Made by a program: the position numbers and the translations under genes. Of a stretch of 8,361 nt of DNA, positions 5,830-8,361 are shown piece by piece. The notes under the pieces are model-generated. The model was not told the DNA's origin. It searched no databases and saw only the letters and a list, made by a program, of their open reading frames with translations. How positions within the stretch are numbered: position 1 is the stretch's first letter; each line of letters starts with the position of its first letter. Source of the DNA: PALSA-1336 sp964592725 (GTDB lineage: Bacteria; Patescibacteriota; Doudnabacteria; UBA920); assembly GCA_964592725.1 (NCBI GenBank), contig CAZQFQ010000051.1:1-8361 (forward strand), given 5' to 3'.

Positions 5830-5903
5830 GCGGGATTAGTACAATGGTAGTATGAGACCTTCCCAAGGTTTAGACACGGGTCCGATTCCCGTATCCCGCT
5901 CCA
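5830..5903 (+). tRNA. tRNA-Gly (anticodon CCC)
   Basis: A 74-base cloverleaf with CCA encoded. The acceptor stem is GCGGGAT/ATCCCGC (7 bp), the D-stem GTAC/GTAT with loop AATGGTA, the anticodon stem AGACC/GGTTT with loop TTCCCAA (anticodon CCC at positions 34-36), a four-base variable loop AGAC and the T-stem ACGGG/CCCGT. Discriminator base T73 is normal for bacterial tRNA-Gly. It decodes GGG. The T-loop is TCCGATT: position 55 is C where almost all tRNAs have T (pseudouridine), while the D-loop GG that it should contact is intact. Confidence 0.95.
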
Positions 5904-5957
5904 GCATTGTTAATTTAATATAAGTAGATAATAATTAATTAAAAAAAAATAATAAAT

Positions 5958-6236
5958 ATGGAAAACAATAATCAAAATGGCCCTTTGTCAGAGTCAAACC
6001 ACCCCGAACAAAAAGATAGTCTTAAAGACAAAATACCTTTACCACTTAACTTGTATGTGGGTAAAGCAACTGTTGATTTGCTGCAAGGACCTATGTCAAA
6101 AGATTATATTAGCGGTGACCCAAGCCTGTCGGAGGCGGAAAAACATAAACGCTGGAAAACGATGGAAATACTACTTGCAATTTTTATTGTTTTATTTGTA
6201 GCACTTATGGTCATGGTCCAGTTAAATGTTTTTTGA
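5958..6236 (+). CDS. Small tail-anchored membrane protein of unknown function
   Basis: This 92-residue protein is not recognised. Residues 1-26 are polar and disordered-looking (N/Q/E/K-rich). Residues 27-68 form a soluble stretch with PLPLNLYVGKATVDLLQGP. Residues 69-92 are one hydrophobic helix (MEILLAIFIVLFVALMVMVQ) ending at the C-terminus, so it is probably a tail-anchored protein with its N-terminus in the cytoplasm (HKRWK precedes the helix). The leader is A-rich (nine A in a row just upstream) with no Shine-Dalgarno sequence. A TTGTTA element at 5907 and AT-rich -10-like sequence near 5927-5934 may be its promoter, or it may be read through from the tRNA. The next gene starts 106 bases on, so co-transcription is possible. 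Confidence 0.7.
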   Translation: MENNNQNGPLSESNHPEQKDSLKDKIPLPLNLYVGKATVDLLQGPMSKDYISGDPSLSEAEKHKRWKTMEILLAIFIVLFVALMVMVQLNVF

Positions 6237-6295
6237 CTTACCTAAGTATTGGATATTTTTGCAATTTCTGTCCGAACATCATTCCATAATCCGCT

Positions 6296-6328
6296 CCAGC
6301 CTTCGCCCCAAAATGGGGTTATGGCTGG
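6296..6328 (+). promoter_or_regulatory. Two-tier hairpin in the leader of the deoxyribosyltransferase-like gene
   Basis: CCAGCC (6296-6301) pairs with GGCTGG (6323-6328), and inside it CCCCA (6306-6310) pairs with TGGGG (6314-6318), separated by a symmetric 4x4 internal loop. It ends 14 bases before the ATG at 6343 and has no T-run, so a leader structure is more likely than a terminator. A CATAAT -10-like hexamer at 6285-6290 would place the RNA 5' end right at the hairpin, but its -35 is poor. Confidence 0.45.
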
Positions 6329-6342
6329 CTTACGCTAAAAAT

Positions 6343-6786
6343 ATGAAAATTACAATTTGCGGCAGCGCGGCTTTTGTTGAGGAGATGCAAGGTGTTGCCG
6401 CAGAATTAAAAAATTTAGGGCATGAGGTTAAAGGGATGCCCACTAAATTTGTGGACGGCGATGGCAGGGAATGGCAAACCGCCGATTATCATAAATTTAA
6501 AAAATCCCGGCCGTTTGACAAGCCGGAATTTTTGAACAATCACCATCAGCGCATTCGCGAGCATTTTGATAAAGTTGAATGGTCTGACGCAATTTTGGTT
6601 ACCAATTACGACAAAAATGGCGTCGCCGACTACATCGGCCCGAACACGCTAATGGAAATGGGCGTGGCGTTTTATTTGGGAAAGAAAATTTATTTATTGA
6701 ATCCGGTTCCTGACACTCCCTGGAAAGAAGAAATTTTGGGAATGCGGCCGGAGGTTTTGAATGGAAATTTGGAATTATTGTCATAA
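6343..6786 (+). CDS. Nucleoside 2-deoxyribosyltransferase-like protein
   Basis: A 147-residue soluble alpha/beta protein. It opens with a Rossmann-like strand MKITICGSAAF (1-11), has a helix with ELKNLGHEVKGMP (21-33), then SDAILVTNYD (81-90), IGPNTLMEMGVAFYLGKKIYLL (98-119). The pattern 'D-A-I-L-V-x-N-x-D ... G-x-N-T-x-x-E-x-G-x-A' is that of the nucleoside 2-deoxyribosyltransferase/TIR-like superfamily; E105 would be the nucleophile-position glutamate. The real reaction could be nucleobase exchange, nucleoside or nucleotide hydrolysis, or something else. An in-frame ATG at 6226 would add 39 residues and overlap the previous gene, but that extension covers a hairpin and lacks family likeness, so 6343 is preferred. 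No Shine-Dalgarno sequence is seen. Confidence 0.7.
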   Translation: MKITICGSAAFVEEMQGVAAELKNLGHEVKGMPTKFVDGDGREWQTADYHKFKKSRPFDKPEFLNNHHQRIREHFDKVEWSDAILVTNYDKNGVADYIGPNTLMEMGVAFYLGKKIYLLNPVPDTPWKEEILGMRPEVLNGNLELLS

Positions 6787-6812
6787 AATCTTTATTACAC
6801 CATAAAATCAAA

Positions 6813-6837
6813 TTGGAAGATGGGACACATCTTCCAA
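6813..6837 (-). terminator. Distal hairpin, second terminator of the 50-codon gene
   Basis: A perfect 10-bp stem TTGGAAGATG/CATCTTCCAA with a 5-base loop. On the - strand it is followed by TTTGATTTTATGG. On the + strand it lies 27 bases after the deoxyribosyltransferase-like stop but has no T-run. It may therefore serve mainly the - strand transcript. Confidence 0.5.
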
Positions 6838-6847
6838 ACATAATTAA

Positions 6848-6872
6848 AGCCCGCGTGTGGTTCACGCGGGCT
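6848..6872 (-). terminator. GC-rich terminator hairpin of the 50-codon gene
   Basis: A perfect 10-bp stem AGCCCGCGTG/CACGCGGGCT with loop TGGTT. On the - strand it is followed by TTAATTATGTTT, a broken T-run, and lies about 27 bases after the stop at 6899. It is the first strong terminator-like hairpin downstream of the small gene. Confidence 0.6.
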
Positions 6873-6898
6873 AAGCTGTCCTAGGAGGGACTGCGGTA

Positions 6899-7051
6899 TT
6901 AATCGGCCATTTCGGCCGATTCTTTTTGTTGGGGTTGTACCCAGTCCCACATTCGGACAAAATCAGGAAAATCCAGCCGGTCATCAGGTATGCTGCCGTT
7001 CCCATTTTTTCCGAAAAGCCGGCTGAATTTTGGCAACCTGTTTGGTTCCAT
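6899..7051 (-). CDS. Novel 50-residue small protein with a strong Shine-Dalgarno sequence
   Basis: A 50-codon gene begins at ATG 7051 and ends at TAA 6899-6901. The protein starts MEPNRLPKFSRLFGK, continues NGNGSIPDDRLDFPDFVRMW and ends DWVQPQQKESAEMAD. It is soluble, with a basic first third (residues 1-15) and an acidic, aromatic second half (D23, D24, D27, D30, W35, W37). There is no signal peptide, membrane helix or cysteine, and no family I recognise. The case for a real gene is the AAGGAGG at 7061-7055, the -35/-10 promoter at 7110-7082 and hairpins past the stop. The coding RNA can itself fold: bases 7031-7019 pair with 6980-6968 over 13 bp, one a G-U pair on this strand only, so the transcript may also act as RNA. 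It converges with the deoxyribosyltransferase-like gene and diverges from hisS. Confidence 0.68.
   Translation of the reverse strand: MEPNRLPKFSRLFGKNGNGSIPDDRLDFPDFVRMWDWVQPQQKESAEMAD
6901..6921 (+). terminator. Hairpin overlapping the 3' end of the small gene
   Basis: AATCGGCC (6901-6908) pairs with GGCCGATT (6914-6921) around ATTTC. On the + strand CTTTTTGTT follows, so it could end transcripts of the deoxyribosyltransferase-like gene coming from the left. On the - strand it encodes the last codons (S-A-E-M-A-D-stop) of the 50-residue protein, one of several places where this small gene is also a strong structure. Confidence 0.55.
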
Positions 7052-7054
7052 GCT

Positions 7055-7061
7055 CCTCCTT
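7055..7061 (-). promoter_or_regulatory. Strong ribosome binding site of the 50-codon gene
   Basis: AAGGAGG on the - strand is three bases before ATG 7051 when measured from GGAGG, five from AAGGAG. It is the only near-perfect Shine-Dalgarno sequence before any start codon in the window and fixes the start. CCUCCU later in the same transcript (opposite + 6883-6888) is exactly complementary to AGGAGG here. Confidence 0.75.
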
Positions 7062-7081
7062 GAGAAAGGTGTTTGAATGAA

Positions 7082-7110
7082 ATCTTATCAGAATAAGGGT
7101 TTTATGGCAA
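7082..7110 (-). promoter_or_regulatory. Promoter of the 50-codon gene
   Basis: On the - strand TTGCCA (7110-7105) and TAAGAT (7087-7082) are 17 bases apart, with a TG extended element before the -10. Transcription would start near 7075 and give a leader of about 24 bases holding the Shine-Dalgarno sequence. Confidence 0.6.
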
Positions 7111-7114
7111 CAGT

Positions 7115-7143
7115 TTGTAAAAAGGCCTTATTTTTGATATATT
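7115..7143 (+). promoter_or_regulatory. hisS: hisS promoter
   Basis: TTGTAA (7115-7120) and TATATT (7138-7143) are 17 bases apart, with TG at the extended -10 position. The start near 7150 gives hisS a leader of about 110 bases that contains the whole foldback repeat at 7161-7251. The -35 lies only four bases from the -35 of the divergent small gene. Confidence 0.55.
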
Positions 7144-7160
7144 TAAGTAGTAAATTATTC

Positions 7161-7251
7161 GGCGTCATCCTGAGGATTGCATCCGACGAAGGACTTCTGC
7201 TTTTGATTGAGATTCTTCGTACTCAGATGCATTCGTACTCAGAATGACGCC
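7161..7251. repeat. 91-bp foldback repeat in the hisS leader
   Basis: The ends GGCGTCATCCTGAG (7161-7174) and CTCAGAATGACGCC (7238-7251) are complementary at 13 of 14 positions (C7169/A7243 mismatch). Inner arms TGCATC/GATGCA (7178-7183 with 7226-7231) and CGAAG/CTTCG (7187-7191 with 7215-7219) extend the hairpin. The GTCAT-CTGAG...CTCAGAATGAC form is a common non-coding interspersed foldback in many bacterial genomes (recalled, not searched). It encodes nothing and lies 10 bases before the hisS ATG. Confidence 0.85.
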
Positions 7252-7261
7252 ATAAAAACAT

Positions 7262-8361
7262 ATGTCATCAGAAACCAAAAAACTTAGCCTGGAACCTTAT
7301 AAAGGCACGCGGGATTTTTATCCCGAAGATCAGTTTATCCAGAACTACATATTTAGCATATGGCGCAATGTGGCCGAAAGCTACGGATATTTGGAGTATG
7401 GCGCTTCCATTTTGGAAGAGACGGATTTATATCGCGCGAAATCCGGGGAAGAAATCGTCAACGATCAAACCTACAGTTTTACCGACCGCGGCGGGCGGGA
7501 CGTAACCATCCGTCCCGAGATGACTCCCACGGTTGCCCGTATGGTGGCGCAAAAGCGCCGCGAATTAAGTTTTCCGCTCCGCTGGTATTCCATCCCAAAC
7601 CTTTTACGCTACGAGCGCCCCCAGCGCGGTCGCCTGCGCGAACACTGGCAACTTAACTGCGATATGTTCGGCGTGGATTCGGTTGAGGCCGATGTGGAAG
7701 TGATATCACTGGCTTACAATATGATGAAGGCTTTTGGAGCTAAGGACGAGCAGTTTGAAATCCGCGTTAATAACCGGCGGCTGGTTAATCATCTCATGTC
7801 CGAATATCTGGGGGCCGACGCCGAACAGGCGCAAAAGGCATCCAAGCTCATTGATAAAATGCACAAAATGGGCAAGCCGGCATTTTTAGCGGCGATGACG
7901 GAAATTTTGGGCGATAAAACCAAAATGTTAATGGAAGTTTTGTACGTAAAATCTTTGGACGAATTGGGCGATAAAATTTCGGCCAGTGAGGGCGCCAAAG
8001 AATTAGACGGAGTGCTTAATCAAATTATAAAGCTCGGCATTACCAATATAGTTTTTGACCCGACGTTAATGCGCGGATTTGACTATTACACCGGCACGGT
8101 TTTTGAAATGTACGACACCAACATTGTTAATCCCCGCGCCCTGTTTGGCGGCGGGAGATACGATGATCTTGTCGGGATTTTTGGCGTGGAAAAAGTAAGC
8201 GGCATCGGTTTTGGCTGGGGGGATGTTACCACCAGGGATTTTTTGGAAACTTATGATTTGTTGCCGGCATATCATCCGCCAGTACAACTATACATCGCGC
8301 ATCTGGAAGGATATATCGGCGAGGCCAATAAACTGGCGGACTATCTCCGTAAGCGGGGAAT
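7262..8361 (+). CDS. hisS: Histidyl-tRNA synthetase (3' end beyond the window)
   Basis: It charges tRNA-His with histidine using ATP. The open frame from ATG 7262 runs uninterrupted to the window end, 366 codons, of a usual ~420-480. Class II marks are GTRDFYPED (15-23), the ATP/histidine block TIRPEMTPTVAR (82-93), motif 2 LLRYERPQRGRLREHWQ (114-130), the histidine-specific HisA motif LMRGFDYYTGTVFE (269-282) with Arg271 the expected catalytic arginine, and motif 3 LFGGGRYDDLVGIFG...GIGFGWGDVTTRDF (294-327). The anticodon-binding domain begins near residue 340 and is cut off. Motif 3 is odd: the usual GLER is GDVTTRDF, so the ATP-binding arginine is absent from its normal place or shifted to R325. 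No Shine-Dalgarno sequence precedes the ATG. An upstream promoter and foldback repeat make up its leader. Confidence 0.96.
   Translation, partial: MSSETKKLSLEPYKGTRDFYPEDQFIQNYIFSIWRNVAESYGYLEYGASILEETDLYRAKSGEEIVNDQTYSFTDRGGRDVTIRPEMTPTVARMVAQKRRELSFPLRWYSIPNLLRYERPQRGRLREHWQLNCDMFGVDSVEADVEVISLAYNMMKAFGAKDEQFEIRVNNRRLVNHLMSEYLGADAEQAQKASKLIDKMHKMGKPAFLAAMTEILGDKTKMLMEVLYVKSLDELGDKISASEGAKELDGVLNQIIKLGITNIVFDPTLMRGFDYYTGTVFEMYDTNIVNPRALFGGGRYDDLVGIFGVEKVSGIGFGWGDVTTRDFLETYDLLPAYHPPVQLYIAHLEGYIGEANKLADYLRKRG

Noticed and set aside
5893..6303. Echo of the tRNA-Gly 3' end (CCGCTCCAGC) at 6291-6300, suggesting an integrated element with attachment sites
   Set aside because: The match is only ten bases, no integrase or other mobility gene lies between, and the 6291-6300 copy is explained by the leader hairpin there.
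6226..6342. N-terminal extension of the deoxyribosyltransferase-like protein from ATG 6226
   Set aside because: The extra 39 residues overlap the previous stop and a GC-rich hairpin and do not resemble the family; MKITICGS at 6343 is the natural start.

Overview
The window looks like bacterial chromosome. It has bacterial -35/-10 promoters, hairpin terminators, a tRNA-Gly gene with an encoded CCA end, and housekeeping genes separated by short intergenic gaps full of palindromes. The mix of an archaeal-type PEP carboxylase, a type II (eukaryote-like) glutamine synthetase, almost no Shine-Dalgarno sequences, and GC-rich 'CCCCTCC...GGAGGGG' palindromes resembles uncultured lineages such as Patescibacteria (Parcubacteria-like). 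The taxon is an inference; no rRNA or ribosomal protein is present to settle it.

Left part (1-1483, + strand): a palindrome, an EamA/DMT-type permease (62-943) and a stand-alone mannose-6-phosphate isomerase type II cupin (986-1444). A very strong hairpin (1446-1483) sits between the cupin gene and the convergent glutamine synthetase gene and can terminate both.

Middle (1539-5658, all - strand, read right to left): archaeal-type PEP carboxylase ppcA (5658 to 4141), a PfkB-family sugar kinase (3920 to 2928) and type II glutamine synthetase (2648 or 2666 to 1539). Together they touch central carbon and nitrogen metabolism: PEP to oxaloacetate, phosphorylation of a sugar or nucleoside, and glutamate to glutamine. 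Gaps of 220 and about 260 bp with hairpins argue against one tight operon. The kinase gene carries two different palindromic repeats in frame, which appear as two low-complexity peptide insertions in surface loops. Just downstream of ppcA lies a frameshifted, roughly 88% identical copy of its last 66 bases.

Right part (5659-8361): overlapping divergent promoters, an intergenic palindromic repeat related to one of the insertions in the kinase gene, tRNA-Gly(CCC) with an unusual T-loop, a 92-residue tail-anchored membrane protein of unknown function, and a nucleoside 2-deoxyribosyltransferase-like protein. A previously untracked 50-codon gene follows on the - strand (7051 to 6899). It has the only strong Shine-Dalgarno sequence in the window and a very structured transcript. 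Back-to-back promoters separate it from hisS (7262 to beyond the end), whose leader contains a 91-bp foldback repeat.

No CRISPR array, transposase or obvious defence operon is visible. The best candidates for something new are the structured 50-codon transcript, the repeat-invaded kinase, the ppcA tail echo and the apparent leaderless or SD-less expression style.
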